The notes under the pieces are model-generated. The model was not told the origin of the DNA. It saw only the letters and a list, made by a program, of their open reading frames with translations, and did no database searches. Source: Labyrinthula sp. Ha (Eukaryota > Sar > Bigyra > Labyrinthulida > Labyrinthulaceae). From it: a stretch of DNA of 64,000 nucleotides. This document shows, piece after piece, positions 47,201 to 60,000 of this stretch. The stretch spans positions 744,001 to 808,000 of the forward strand of contig JAALGZ010000008.1 of the NCBI GenBank assembly GCA_015227615.1, given 5' to 3'. Both the position numbers and the translations under genes were made by a program. How positions within the stretch are numbered: the stretch's first letter is position 1; each line of letters begins with the position of its first letter.

Positions 47201-50038
47201 ACATATAAAACAGTATTCTCATATGTGATTTTCCACTGATGATTAAATCTTAATTGCTAGCAAATGAGCTGTCTTAATTAAGATGCCCATTGAGTCACTT
47301 CAGAAAATAATCAAAATAAAAACAGCAGTTAGAATAAACAGAAACTTAAATATTATACATTTTTTGTTTTTTCTGAGAAAAAAACAATTGTACTTTGATT
47401 CCCTGTACTTTACTATTAGTTATGTTTTGTTTTTATCTTGAGAAAGGATATGACTTCAAACTTGCAAAGAAATTCATAGAGGTGTTTATTGGGAATTATC
47501 TATAAATATGTTTCTAGCACGTCGTAAACCGTTAGAAGCTACTACATATTATTGGCAACAATTTCAGTCAGATTCGGTCTAATTAATTAGGACTATATGA
47601 ACTTTACTCCATAAAACCTCTTGCAAAACATACAGAAATTGAGCTCGTAGACTACTTCATTGAACCCACAGGAAGTGTACTAACTGGATGATTTATAAGA
47701 TTACTTGATACTTATTTCAGATAGTGAACCAAGTTTTTACTTATTAGAGCCTTGCATCTGGTATGTTGAATGATGCGCCTTATCTTTGTTTGGCTTAAGA
47801 TGTTACTTTATTGAAGTTAGACTTGTATGCTAGAGGTTCATGCTTTCTTATGAATACCTGTTCTTTAATATTTTGGATTTAGGTTTTAACCGGATTTATG
47901 CCTTTTATATAGAGAACTTAAGCTTCAGATATTTTCATGTGCGTTATTCTTATTGCATATGTAGTTCGTATTCATTATAATGGGCCAAAATAATAGTTTG
48001 CTTCTTAGCTACTAAACTAATTATTCATTTTATCAATTTCAAGCATCACACAATTGCTAGGTTCTCCAGGTGACCCTCGTACAACATGTATCCACTATTG
48101 AGTTCCATTTTGTAATCTGATGCAGTGATTTTAAAAAATTATGAACATATGGCAAGGTCGCATTATGTTTATATTCTTGTTTCTTTCTTGGAAAGGTTCG
48201 TGAACCAAGAGTGTCTTTTCATTATTTCTGCAAAACTATGCCACAAAGTATACGGGTCCATACTAAAGGAACCTTATATTTGACACAGGTCAAATCTAGC
48301 AAAACTTTTAGAAAATAATATGGCTTTCCGATATCTCTACGAGATGATGTCATACAAAACAACAATTTATGGAAATTGCATCATAGTTTTTCCGATTAAT
48401 CTTCATTGTTTGAAAAATTGTTTTAAATAGTTAAAAGTTATGTCTCAGCGAATAGAAGCGACAAAATGAATGAGGCTTAAGCAGAGTGCATGGGATAAGT
48501 AGTGAAATTTGTTATATCTTCGCATTGATTCAAAGCTAAGAAGCAGAACGTGCATAATTCATCCTTTCACAGGGCTTCTGCTGTCAATTTTTATCATATT
48601 CTGATCAGGAGTCATTTGTAGTAAAACTCAGGAAGTGCTGAGTTATTTAAAGCTCAGACACTGCTTTAGTTCAAGAAAAACAGTGTTTTCTCCAAAACGG
48701 CCCTCTTTTCTTCTTCTGCTACTCTGCTAAATCAACCTGATTCCGTGGTTTTGAACCCATACTCGATTTAGATTTAGTAGAAGAACGAATCAAAATTAAT
48801 AATAACCTGCAAGTTTTATATAAACCCCATTGAATGCTTTTTTTCAAAACATTGGATGGTTATACTAAACTTAATATCTTACCTCTACATTGTATTAGCA
48901 GTAGCAAGCTACTACAATCTTAGCTCCCTTCCACGCCATTGATGTCACACTACCAGAATCTACTCTTACATGCACATGAACCACAAATGAGCGGAAAGCA
49001 GTTTCTTGTTATTATACTAAAGGAAATGCTGCAATGAAAGCTACAGGGTTGTTTCTAATTCGCTAAAGATCTTTATGTACCCATCAAGGCCTATTGTCTG
49101 CAGATTAAATGAGTTTTAAACTTCCTAATATGAAATTTAACCTTAATCGAACAAGCAATACAGCGGCTGGAAGATGAAAAGGCAGAAAGAAGTAAAAATG
49201 AATGTAAAAGACAATGCGCTTATGAGCTCCAAAGCTGCTTCGATAGTATTTAATATCATACTAGTTAACTGCGTTTCGCCTCTGCTCTTAAGCTAGAATT
49301 GCACCGCTAGACCTGAATTACCAATTCTAAGGCTTAATTTATTTCATTAAAAATTTAATGCAGAAAAACTCTTCATGGATATGTTCGATGTTCACTATTC
49401 ACGAGATGATTCTCTCACCAACTATTACGAGAAAAATATTTTTGCAGTCTAGATCTAAGTTAAGTGAAAAGGTTTGTGAACAGTATCTACAGAGTGATGT
49501 AAGCAGAAAAAGCGTTCCATATTTCTCAAATACTTTGCGAGAGAGAAATTTAGTGCTCCTTAGAAGTAAATTCTCATCACTTCATTTTTTATTGAAAATA
49601 TTTCTAAGATTGTGAGAAATTGATCCTCTTTGCTTCAATTAAATAGATACACTTAGGAAATGAGCTCAACATTTGCTTTGAAATGTTGCCACATCATGAT
49701 TAAAATATTCAAATGCATAAGACGAGCCTCGCAACCTAATAATAACAAGAAAATTTATGATCAATTTGTCAAAGCTACTTCACATGATCTGGCAAATAAA
49801 AATAGCTTCTCAATATGGGTCTGTATATCTGAAATTAAATATAAAATTGTTCATTTATTCCACTAAGCTAGCTAAAGAAACCCAATGTTGAAGAACTTGT
49901 GGCAAAAACTGCTTTCTTAGGACCAAGTTAACACTGCTTAACCATGACAACAAAGACTTTTGATTCTTTCGACAAAGGCAATTGTCTCCGTAAGAACTAT
50001 CCTTATGCTTCCAGGGGAAACACCAATACTAAACCTTA
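41286..50038. other. 8.7-kb intergenic desert, the longest in the window
   Basis: For about 8 kb there is not even an open frame of 65 codons. Near the right end two ATG-initiated + frames of 85 and 68 codons (49358-49615 and 49660-49866) have no family and cannot be joined by a valid short intron. A 13-nt inverted repeat lies at 45736-45809. No tRNA, rRNA, transposon ends, tandem array or satellite was found. What the stretch does, if anything, is not visible. Confidence 0.6.
45736..45809. repeat. 13-nt perfect inverted repeat, 48-nt spacer
   Basis: ACTTCAGATCATA (45736-45748) and TATGATCTGAAGT (45797-45809) are exact reverse complements. No terminal duplication is evident. It could be a short element remnant or a structured RNA, or chance. 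Confidence 0.5.
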
Positions 50039-52638
50039 CTACATCCTAACCTTTGCAAGAACAGGCATTATACTAGACGACAGTAGTTGTCCTCGGTCAG
50101 CAAACTCACCCAACGCTCTGAGTTCTTTCTTGCTCTTAACAGAGTTAGTAACTGCAAATATGTGTTTTATTATGGCCAAGTAACACTCCCTTAGCCTCAT
50201 TTCATCCGAGCAGAGTGTAAAGTACTTGTGCAAAGTGTCTTCAACTTCATCTTCATAAAAAGGTACAATTCCTTGTAGACAATCCAAGTTCTTAGTATCC
50301 AGATACTCTACAAAACGAGTCAGAACAAACAGTATGTCTTTCTGTAATCTACTCTCTCTATTGTCCGTAGAGTTTCTCCCAATTAGGAATAGACAAATGT
50401 TTACCCAAGCTTTCACTTCTTTCGCACTTAGTTTACTTCCTCCTTGACTAACCTCAAATAAAGTTATATGTTGATGTAAATGAGCAAAGACAATTTTCTT
50501 CGAAACAAATGATTTATCCACATGTTTCCCACTTCTTAAGAAGATTTGAGTCGAAAGAAAAAAATCACATCTATCATACGCATGCTTTCCAGCTGATAGT
50601 ATGATTTCATGAACAGCTTCTATAGGTGCATGTGGAACAACTTGGGACATAATTTTATAAAGTAATCCATTTTGCCTTCCTAAAATGTTGGCATCTATAC
50701 TTTGGATTTGTTCTTCATTCTTCGTTACCGTGTAAATTAGTGGAATAGAGGAGGCTGTCTCTATAGCAGGTCCATCCAACAATAGATCAATTGCCTCAAA
50801 CGAATTCAACAAATTTCCAGCAAAAGCTACAACTTCAGCTGTGAAAATTCCAATCAATTTCATGGCTCCCAGATAAAAAGCTGCACCTTTCAAATTTACT
50901 TCCTTAAACATGGATATAAATTCCAGCATTAGGGAAACTAAGTCAAAGGAAGCAGATGATTTTTGTTGCAACATGCTTGACTCGAATAATACCATAGATT
51001 TTTCAGAGGGCATGTTCTCTGGACCTAGAAGATTTCTATCAACTAGCCGCAGAGCGATTGAAAACTGTATTGCTTCAACTTTAGCTTCAATTCCTTGCGA
51101 AACCAGATAATTAATTGCTTCAACAAAACCACCTGTTAAGAATAGAAGTCTCACAAAAAACATTGAAACTTTTGACTCGTCTTCAATAAAGTAACTTGGA
51201 CCTGAGCTCATAACTCGTGCCTTTAGTGTTTTAAGGGTTTGTTCCTGAGAGGAATTATCGAGGGAAAACAATGAAACCCATAGATAATCTTGAACCGATT
51301 CAATGAGCAGTTTTACGTCCTCATCAGAGTCAAACTGGGTCGCTGCCGATTCGCCAGAGAACATGATGAGCAGCAGCTTCTGCCAAGGAGAGCAGTTTAG
51401 CTTACTACCTAGATAATACTCCAGCTCATTGGCCATTTTTTCTCGTTTCTCCATACCAATAGTGCCACTTTCTAGGAAATCTCTTAATACCTGTACGAAC
51501 GATTGTATTCGATTTGGTACATCTGTTATTTTTGTAATAACCTCTAATAATTCTTCTGCAAGCCCACAACGTAGAAAGTAATATACAACAGCAAATATGT
51601 TAAAACTTTGACCACCCACAAATATACTTTCTTCTCCAAAACTATTTAGCTGTGTTTCTAAAAACTCTTCAATCGTGTTTGAGAAATCTCTCTTTGTTTG
51701 TAAATACTTCAGGTAGTGCAATACTGTTTGTCCGTTAGAACTTGCCTCTATGGCCTTAACGTCCACTTTTGACAAATAATCAGAGCCGTTTAGTTCTTGG
51801 TTGAGAAAAGAGATATATTCAAGTTCAAGAAACTTTCTAGCTGCTAAACCTTTTTCGGATGCAATTTCTTGTTGATTAAGAATGCTAAGAAATTGCCATA
51901 TAGGCCTTGAAGTTGAATAGTTTTGGTTTGTGCATAAATTATAGTTTTTCTCTATGAAAACCTGAGCCAGGGTAGAAGAATCTTTCTTTGCAAGGATAAA
52001 ATCTTCAAGTAAATTGTACAAAAGATTTATCTTTCCACTCCCTGACACTAGTGGGATATTAGACTTTATTAATCTCATTTCTTCCTTGGTTAAGTTCAAC
52101 TTCCTGTCTTCTCGGGGTATAATTCCTGAGCTATTTGGGTCCACATTCTCTTTTAGCAGCAAACGATCCTCTCCAAACAACAACATTTTTTTTTTCTCTT
52201 TCTTCTTTCTCAGTTGTTCCAGAATAAAACTATAAAATCAAAAAAATGAAACAACCACCTTGTTTGCTCCTCGTACCTATTCAAAGCACTAGATCGCAAG
52301 GACGATTTAAGTGTGTCAGACATCAAAATATCCAAAGGCTCTTCAAGAGGTCGAAGATCAATTAAGTCAAGGTAATTCTCAGGTGAAACAGCTGTAGCAG
52401 GCTTTGTAAGGGCAAGGTAGCTCGTCTTCGTCCTCTGATTCTCTTTTTCTTCTATTTTTCTCAGCTTAGATATGACGTTTTGCATGCGATTCGAGTCGAT
52501 GTCGTGTTTCCCTAGCAGAGAATAAACTTGCCTGTCATTTTCAGTGTCCCCAGAGGAAGGTGGTTTCAAGTAGTTCAAGCCAACATCAAATTGCGGTGCA
52601 ACACTATATTCAATATTAAATTTGAAATTACTTTTCAT
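50039..52638 (-). CDS. NUP93: Nup93/Nic96 inner-ring nucleoporin
   Basis: A two-exon gene of 856 aa. Exon 1 is 52638-52259, a 29-nt intron is 52258-52230 (GTGGTT...TTATAG), and exon 2 is 52229-50039. The frame runs through the join (EEQT-SFILEQLRKKK). Length matches human Nup93 (819) and yeast Nic96 (839). The N-terminal 100 residues are linker-like with a short coiled coil (NVISKLRKIEEKENQ). The rest is an alpha-solenoid with family hallmarks: RPIWQFLSILNQ at about 235-246 and FNIFAVVYYFLRCGLAEELLE around 340-360. Nup93 scaffolds the inner ring of the nuclear pore. A promoter with ACGT and AACGGTTT boxes lies 115-160 bp upstream. Confidence 0.88.
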
Positions 52639-54812
52639 CTATTTGGTGCAGCAGGTTTGATGATTTTGTTCTTAATGAATCCCATTTCATAGAACTGCTT
52701 TTCATCAAATTTTCTTTCTGATTGGCTATAGTTTTATTAATCTAAACATCAATGCCACGTCATTAAGGAAAAAATAGCAATTGTTAACGGTTTAATTAGG
52801 GGTCCTGAAGCTGCAGTAAAAACACCTGTTGCAAAAGATTTTACATACAAAAACATTTCATGATGAAAGCTCGGGTATCTATAGTTTAATATTCATTCTT
52901 TTGAAATGAATAGGGTAAATAATATGAATGGGAGTTGAAAGGATTTGTATTGCTAAGGCTCAAGACATGTTGCTTTGGGAAAGTAATTTGGTTTGAACCA
53001 ACTCAATAGAATCCTATGTTTGTGGGATCTCTGGATGAAGAATGTTTAAGCTCAATTTCTTTTAGTGGTTTTATAGCTTAGCTGGTTTATCAAAGAATCT
53101 CCCTAGAGTTTTCGGGTAGTGGGAAAAAAAACTTATCTAAATTATTCTAAGAATGATAAAGATTCAAGGGTGTAGCAATTAGGGATAAAATTTAGATGCT
53201 ATTATTTAGTTTTTCTTGTGAAAAAATATTGATTCATAATATGTGCTTATCTACGATCGCTTATACACCAGCGGTAATATACTTCTGTAGACGACAGTTG
53301 GTCTCATTTCCATGTTGGCTATGTTATCTTAATTAAAACCTCAATTGGGAATAAGGATTAACCATGATAAGAACTAGCAATGCTCAGTTTAGCCTAGTAT
53401 TGGTTGTGACTATTCATACAAAGTTAGGCCATTCGTACCGAGTTGTTTTAATTTGTTTCGGATTATCCATGAAAAATCCAAATAATTGGGGAATTATCTG
53501 AGACAATCAATGAGAAATAGATGGAAGAAAAAATAAACAAGGAATGGCTAATAAATCAAGTCAACCACTGACTTGGGAACCATGTCCTGTTAGAAGGAAT
53601 CTACGCTCCGGCTTCTAAGCTAGAGAAGTAAGAAATACACATTGCCTTCACCCAATAACTCGACTAGTAGTGGGGATAAAAGTTTATGTAAGCGCCTAGG
53701 TCTCTCCAATTTTGAAGATAAAAATCCGTAATTTACAAACTTGGTTGCCAATCTGCTAATGTCTTGTGTAGAACACCCCCTTCACTCTGCTTCTTGACCG
53801 CAGCAAAGAGACATAGCTATATAACCATGGTAGTAGCAAGGGACAGTAACTTTGAGAGCTACTCTAGTATACTCTCCAGCACTATAATTTCGCAGTAGTA
53901 GTTGTGCCAAGACGTAAAACCTAAACTAAACTGCTTCTATCTCGCCAAATATGTTGCATACTGGATCTAAAAAAGCTTTCACCCAACACGGTCGTTTTGA
54001 TAATAGATGAAACTTTATCTTTTCTAGCGGCAAGAACCCAGTATTAAAATCTTATCTTCCCCAAAGATATAGTATTATAAAATGTTTATGCCATTAAGCT
54101 AGGATAAGTAAAAAATCTTTTCATTGCTCTATTCTTTTCTCATGCCATCAGATTGAACCGAAACGAGTTTTCTCCTGTTCCTTTTGTTCAGATACAAAAA
54201 TGATAGTAATAAGGATACCAATATTACATTAAATAAATATAGACCATCCTGAGAAACCCTAGTCTCTTAGAATTTAAGGTAGAACACCTAAAAACTCCTC
54301 TGAAGAACTCTATGCTTCACAAGTTTTGAAAAGCTAATTAACTCTTTCTTGTCCTACACAACGTAGCAATAGCTTTGATATTTCCAGCACTAGGTTTTCC
54401 CATACTGTATATCTTCGTAGAAACACATCCCAATGAGCAGATTACAGTAATAGGAACACTTTTCCGGGCATTAAAAACACTCACTAAAAATTTGTATTTT
54501 TTTTGAAGGAGAAATAATTATCCAACTTAAATATTGACAACATTATCCAATCTGAACAAACTAAATAAGCTCAAAGACAACAGTTAAAGAAAATATGAAT
54601 GATTCCATTAAAAAACAGCGAGTTGACAACGAGCTTTTAATTCTGTAAAGAAAAACAAGAGCGCATTAGTATAATATAAAATAGTTCTTTGCAATCATGC
54701 TTGCAATTCTAAATCATCTGCGTCTCTTCAACGTAGCTCATATTTCTCTAATCTATCAAAAATTGAAAGACACAAAGACTGACCAGTGGGTGTTCATAGC
54801 CAAAAAGGGGAT
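52639..54812. other. 2.2-kb intergenic region upstream of Nup93
   Basis: The first 160 bp hold the Nup93 promoter elements. The rest is AT-rich with no open frame of interest and no identifiable RNA or mobile element, up to the 3' end of the DUF3128 gene. Confidence 0.5.
52753..52795. promoter_or_regulatory. paired ACGT and AACGGTTT elements upstream of Nup93
   Basis: TGCCACGTCATTA at 52753-52765 is identical over 13 nt to the element at 36837. TTAACGGTTTAA follows at 52784-52795, 31 bp from start to start (27 bp at the other site, with the Myb-like box inverted). They lie 115-157 bp upstream of the Nup93 ATG. The ACGT box suits a bZIP factor and AACGG a Myb factor; both assignments are inference. 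Confidence 0.5.
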
Positions 54813-55091
54813 CTACCTCCAATATTTTACAGGATCTTGTCGAAACTCCCAGATATGGTTTGTAGGTGAATAATCATTCTTCATCCACATTTTATCAATT
54901 AAGTCCTTTTTCTCCGCTTCAGTTCTTGTTGATGATTTCGTCTTTAATTTAAGACAAGTCATCAAGTTAGATAAATTTCGCTTACAATCATCTATTTCTC
55001 CATTCATATAGAAATTTCCCAATTGGTGAGGTGGAGTATAGCAGTAACACAAAGCATCAGCAAATTTCAAACAATTGGTTTTTTCTCTCAT
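54813..55091 (-). CDS. DUF3128 (Emi1-type) protein
   Basis: The 92-residue frame from ATG 55091 carries the DUF3128 pattern: FADALCYCYTPPHQLGNFYMN, then GEIDDCKRNLSNLMTCLKLK, then IWEFRQDP near the end. The paired Cys and the closing W-x-x-R-x-x-P are the conserved features. Fungal members include Emi1; their biochemical role is poorly known. The minus strand upstream is also open from ATG 55350 (97 codons, a different frame). A 37-, 43- or 70-nt intron could join the two, giving a protein with a hydrophobic N-terminal extension, but none of these has a strong 3' splice site. I therefore list the short form as the minimum. Confidence 0.65.
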   Translation of the reverse strand: MREKTNCLKFADALCYCYTPPHQLGNFYMNGEIDDCKRNLSNLMTCLKLKTKSSTRTEAEKKDLIDKMWMKNDYSPTNHIWEFRQDPVKYWR

Positions 55092-55350
55092 TCTTTAAAA
55101 TTGGCCATATGGCCTGAGTACCAGTACCGGGATTATCGCTCATTGCGTCGGGAAGCGAATACTTAAACAAAGACAAGGAAGACTTTATAGTTGCCCAAGA
55201 GATAGAATAAACCAAATGAATCAAATAAAAAACAAAATCAAAGCTACGTTTTCTAACAGCGTCAATTATTTCTGGTGTGTAATTTGCAAAAGGCCGTTCT
55301 GTGGAAGTAACCATTGCAGAAAGACCACTAGCAAATAGTATATCTAGCAT
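55092..55350 (-). CDS. possible 5' exon of the DUF3128 gene
   Basis: An ATG-started minus-strand frame whose 3' end overlaps the DUF3128 start by 35 bp in another frame. The translation is coding-like (TERPFANYTPEIIDAVRKR, then a hydrophobic stretch FVFYLIHLVYSISWATI, then LFKYSLPDAMSDNPG). GT dinucleotides at GTATTC, GTACTG and GTACTC could be donors into the DUF3128 frame. Either this is its first exon, adding a membrane-seeking segment, or it is a separate small gene overlapping it. Confidence 0.35.
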
Positions 55351-55709
55351 TCAGTATTGAGGAAAAAAAACACCAAGATGCTTTTGTATGAGTTAATAAG
55401 ACTTGGTTGAATTTGAAAAAGAACATTTTCTTTCTATCATTATGCGCTCCCGTTGTGTGTATGTGAACTCAAGGAATCGTAGAACCAAAATTCTGGAATG
55501 GCTAGGTTCCTAACAAAAAAAAAGCACAAATGTGCAGAAGATTATATTAGTTTCAGAAAGAGGCGCATCATAAGTACAGATCCCATTGAATCCTCTCGCA
55601 TTTATTTGCAAAATATTATAAGAACATGAGTGCTTTTTACTCGAAGCTTAATCGCATAAAACCAGAGGTTTAAAACAAAATATAAATACTGTGTACAGGT
55701 ACATACACA
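55351..55709. other. 359-bp spacer between the PDCD4-like and DUF3128 genes
   Basis: It lies between two minus-strand genes and holds the DUF3128 promoter and the PDCD4-like 3' end. AT-rich; no motif shared with the other promoters and no open frame of note. Confidence 0.4.
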
Positions 55710-57015
55710 TTAGTCACTGTGTGCACGGTGTCTCCCCTTTCCTTCTTCCAAGCCAAATTCTTCTTCAATTTCTCGAAGTTTCTCCTCTCCCTCTCTCAAT
55801 CCATTCTCTCGCGCTTTATCGAGATCAATGTCATCAAGACAGCCATCTTTTACAGCTTGTTTTGCAAATATCTCTACAACCTTCCCAGCTCCAGGATTAT
55901 CAAGCTCCAGATCGTTCAATTCACTGAACAACCTCTTAAATCCAATGATAAATTGAAAATTGGAGACGATAGCACGAGTACTAAGTTCCTTCAACAACAA
56001 CGAAACCATTGCTTGCTCTCGTACGCCTCGTTCAATGCCTAAGATTACACTTCGCTTAACAACCTCGTGCCTAAAATGCTTTGCACCAAGCTGGGCAATA
56101 AGACTGCAAGCTTCATTGACATCTTTACTTTCAAAGTACTCCTTAATAGTAATTCGTATATTTTTCTTCATCTCACTCAAACAATCTTCAGATGATGGAT
56201 CTACACCCCAAATGTTCTCTAACCAATCAATCTTGTGTTTCATAGTCAACAATACTTTGGAATCTTTCAAGATTAATTTTCCCTATAAAGTAAAAACAAC
56301 ACATTAAAACACTTCTTCGTCAATCACTTCCATTTCAGCCCGGGTGAAAAACGCAGGAGGAAGCATTTCATCCACAACACTTCTCGCCAAGAACTTTGCC
56401 AGAAGGCGGGGAAATTCTAAGTCATCCAACTCATAGTCACTGGCTCGGTTCAGAAGCAAAATAAATGCATTTTGAAGCTCTTCAAATTCAGATTCTGTCT
56501 CCACAATTTCAATGACTGCCTTACTGACCAATCCTCTTTCTCTCTTGCTTTTCTCAATCGAAAGCAAAATCAACTGCTTAACAACTTCAGCAACGACTGG
56601 TACCTCTGCTAAGTCTTTCTCCTGAGATAACCCAGTCACAAATTCACCCAAATCATTCGTCAGAAAATACTGCAACACAAGATTTTTTAATCTCTTCTTG
56701 CAAGATTGAGATCCTGGGGTCAACTGGGTGCTTGTTGATGAGTTAGCCTGTGAACTTCTTCTTGTTAATCTGTGAAACTCCTTATCAACCTCTTCTGATG
56801 ACGAATAGTTCGGGTCATTTTTATCCATTGCCGGCTTTGCAGCGGACAGTTCATCGCCAGGTTTACCCCAAGTGTAATTTCCACCTCCACCTAAGAAAAT
56901 AAACGAAAATTCTGTACATACCTCCTTTTTTAGCTAAGCCTCGTGTGCCTTTCAACCCTGCCCTGTCATGTCTAGACTCACTAACCGTTCTTGAACGTGG
57001 ATCTTTCTTAACCAT
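55710..57015 (-). CDS. PDCD4-like protein with two MA3 domains
   Basis: A three-exon gene of 414 aa. Exons are 57015-56922, 56890-56313 and 56282-55710. Intron 1 is 56921-56891 (31 nt, GTATGT...TCTTAG); intron 2 is 56312-56283 (30 nt, GTGTTT...TTATAG). The N terminus is Arg/Lys-rich, followed by GGGGNYTWGKPGDE, the conserved Gly-Trp motif before MA3-1 in PDCD4 proteins. MA3-1 covers about residues 97-215 (KRLKNLVLQYFLTNDLGEFV...) and MA3-2 about 262-385 (MKKNIRITIKEYFESKDVNEAC...). Between them is EEGKLILKDSKVL, formed exactly across intron 2. PDCD4 binds eIF4A and blocks its helicase activity, so a translational repressor role is likely. Plant MRF proteins have four MA3 domains, so this is the animal-type layout. 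Confidence 0.92.
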
Positions 57016-60000
57016 TTTACAAACTTCTTGAAAATCTTTTTTGAGTTTGATTTGGTTTGATTAGTTAGATTGTCTTTCTATTAGCCAATGAAATTGATAG
57101 AATGTTGAATTATGCTTCTTGCCAGTACAAATATAGATCCCAGAAAATTCACTGAAGTCTTAATAGGATGATTGCATGGTGCATTACTGTAAATGTAAGA
57201 GCAGTCGCAGTAGTAGTCAAATGTTCGAAAGAAGAAAAGATTATATTTCATAAACTTTGTATAAATTCCAATTGCTACATGAAAATATAAGTTTACTCTA
57301 GAAAATGTGTTAATTGATTCTGAAAATGTTCATCAACAGCTGGTTGGGCAATCAACTCATTCATTATAGATTCTCGGCCCAGCTCTGAGTTACCATTATT
57401 AGATTCTCTTCATCTTCTAGAATACATGATCACTAATCATGCTAGATTTATTTATGACCTCGAGATAGAAAGTATTCTCTGCACCCTCTGGACTAAAATT
57501 TTTGAAGTAATATCCTTACATATGTTACGAAGTTTAGATTTCTTGGTTATTTTTTGGAAACTATTGTCCTATGTACGACTCGTTTGACTTTTGTTGTGAT
57601 TTATTGAAGTAACTACACACAAAATAGTTAGTGATTGCAAATAATATTTAAAACGTTTAGGATTCTTATACTTTTTTTTCATCAAGTTGAAGATTGTATT
57701 GTATTATTTTTAAGCCATCGCACCCAAAATACTATGTGAGGTGAAACTTTTCTCGCAAATTCCCGAGGATTGAAGTCACCTACCTGAATTTTATGCTCAA
57801 AAGGTGTCATCTAGCTTACTTCAAGTACTCTGTTTACTATAGTGCTTCCGTGCTAAACAAATAAATCTTTGTAAAGAGACAGTTCCACCTACTCCATTGT
57901 TGCGTTAAGTCGCAAAACCATTCAGATTTATTTTATGATGAGGTTTGACACATTTTCTAAATTTTTAATGGAGGCCCTATCGATCTGTATCAACTTCATT
58001 TTTATTAATTCATTGGGCAGCTTATTTCTTTTTAATTCAGAAAGAAAACAGGAGCATTTGCCCTAGTCCCTTTGGTTCATACTTGCAGAAAAGTCCTTGT
58101 TTTGTTAGTATATAGCGACCGTTGTTTCCCTAGGTAACTATTGGCTCAAAATTAACTAAGTTCGTGTTATTTCTGTTGAAATCAAATGAATATAAGATTG
58201 TAGAGAGTATTCCAATAACCTAAGAAGTGTTGTGTTCCAATGGTTTATCAAGCGGTTCTAGGCTGTAAACTCTACAACATGGGAATAAATGGTTCAATCG
58301 AAGCTATGGGTCCTTCTTTTTATATTTAGTTGCTATTCAAAATCCTCAGACCTCCATTTACAATTTTTGATTTTTCGAAAAACACAAGTTTAGTTCAGTA
58401 TGAGTTCAACTGGTTTTTATTTGGAAATTACATTTAGCTCTATTTAAGGCGACCAATAGTAGCAATGAGGCATGTCAACATCAAATCTAGCACTAGAACT
58501 ATTATAGGTGTTTCCCAATAGCATTCTCAATTCTAGGTATCTACTGATAATGCTGTTGCAAAACCTCAGGTAATTTTAGGTTTGTGTTATATTTCGCGAG
58601 GGCTTTGTCAATTCTATATGTTTCTCCGCCGATCTTCTAAATATTGAGCCGATTCTAGCCCTTGAAAAATATTCAGATATTGATTTTTTACCACTTAAAT
58701 GGTTTTAAAATGCTTTTACTATATGTTTAAGCAACCTCCCCCATAATTTTAATGATTTTGAGCAGTTTTCTTTGAAAATGTTGGAAGATAAGAAAACGCT
58801 AAAATAAAAACCTGGAATCTAAGGAAACGGACACATTATCGGCTCTAGACTGATATTTTCAATGTTGCGTGAGTTATATTCTTAGATTTTTGAAAAACAG
58901 TTTTAAATAAATACGTCTTTGACTTCTAGATAAATAATCTCGTTGGTCAAAACCGTGGCGGTTATTCCCACCACAGTCTTGATTTATCTTTGAAAGTTCC
59001 TGTTGTTTCATTAAACCATACTCAAACGCTTTAGTGTGTAATAGTGAAATTTTTCTTGGCATTCCTAATTTATTAAGTAAAGTAGAATTCGAATTTAATC
59101 TCACTAATGTCTCACTTTAGCAGATATCCGATATCAAACTAAACACCAAACAGCTTCAAAGAGAAATTCATTAAATATAGGGATCTAGATACTCCACTGA
59201 GTGACCGATGGATTTGTCTTTGAGGTAGAAAAATCCCATATATTCTGGAAAATAGAATAATTTTTAATTAAAAATGTCGCAGAGATTGCACAAGAGTGAT
59301 GACAGTGCTAGCTACCCCATTTATTATAACCCGTATAGAACCCAGCAAGGTCTTTAAGTTTCTTGTGAACGGCTGTATTCAACAGCGAAAGAGAGTTACA
59401 CCGCATGAAAAGCATTTGCTTTTCTTACTAATAGGATAGAATAAGTCAGAGGAAATTGTCTAATATTTTTGCCGTTAATACCCACAGAGTCCTGGATATT
59501 TAATTAAAAGTGAAAGCGAAAAAACGCTTGGATCATACCTAATTTCACAGAGAAATATTTCACATTCTCATAAAATCGGAGCAGACATCTGTAGCTTTGG
59601 CATCTACTTGTAATATTTTTTTTTCTTTAGGAACTTGAGAAGCATATTCAAGTGATTTAAATTTTTTCATGTGTTAGCTCAAGTTGGAAAATTTCTTCGT
59701 CCAAAACCAATACCAGACCTTGAAAAGGACGTGTTCTTATAGAAAACTAAAAAAAACAATTTTACGTAACATAGTGCACCCTGTTTCCTAAAAATACGCT
59801 TGATTATTGACGCAAGATGTAATATTCTTCGTTTTGCTCTATCTGTGGGTGATTCAATTTTCTACCAGATATTCTCGTCAATAGTCCATTAACATTGTTG
59901 AATATGCTGGTGATTACCAATTCTGTAATAGTGTTACTGACAAAATGAATTTAGTAGATTATTGATAGGGTAAGTAGAGTCCATACTTTTCTGGTTTTCT

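Noticed and set aside
49358-49866. Two adjacent + strand frames as one two-exon gene
   Set aside because: The GT-AG choices between them (35 or 45 nt) both lead to an immediate stop, and neither product resembles a family.
55691-56307. Plus-strand frames opposite the PDCD4-like gene
   Set aside because: They are antisense to the second MA3 domain, which is unmistakable on the minus strand.
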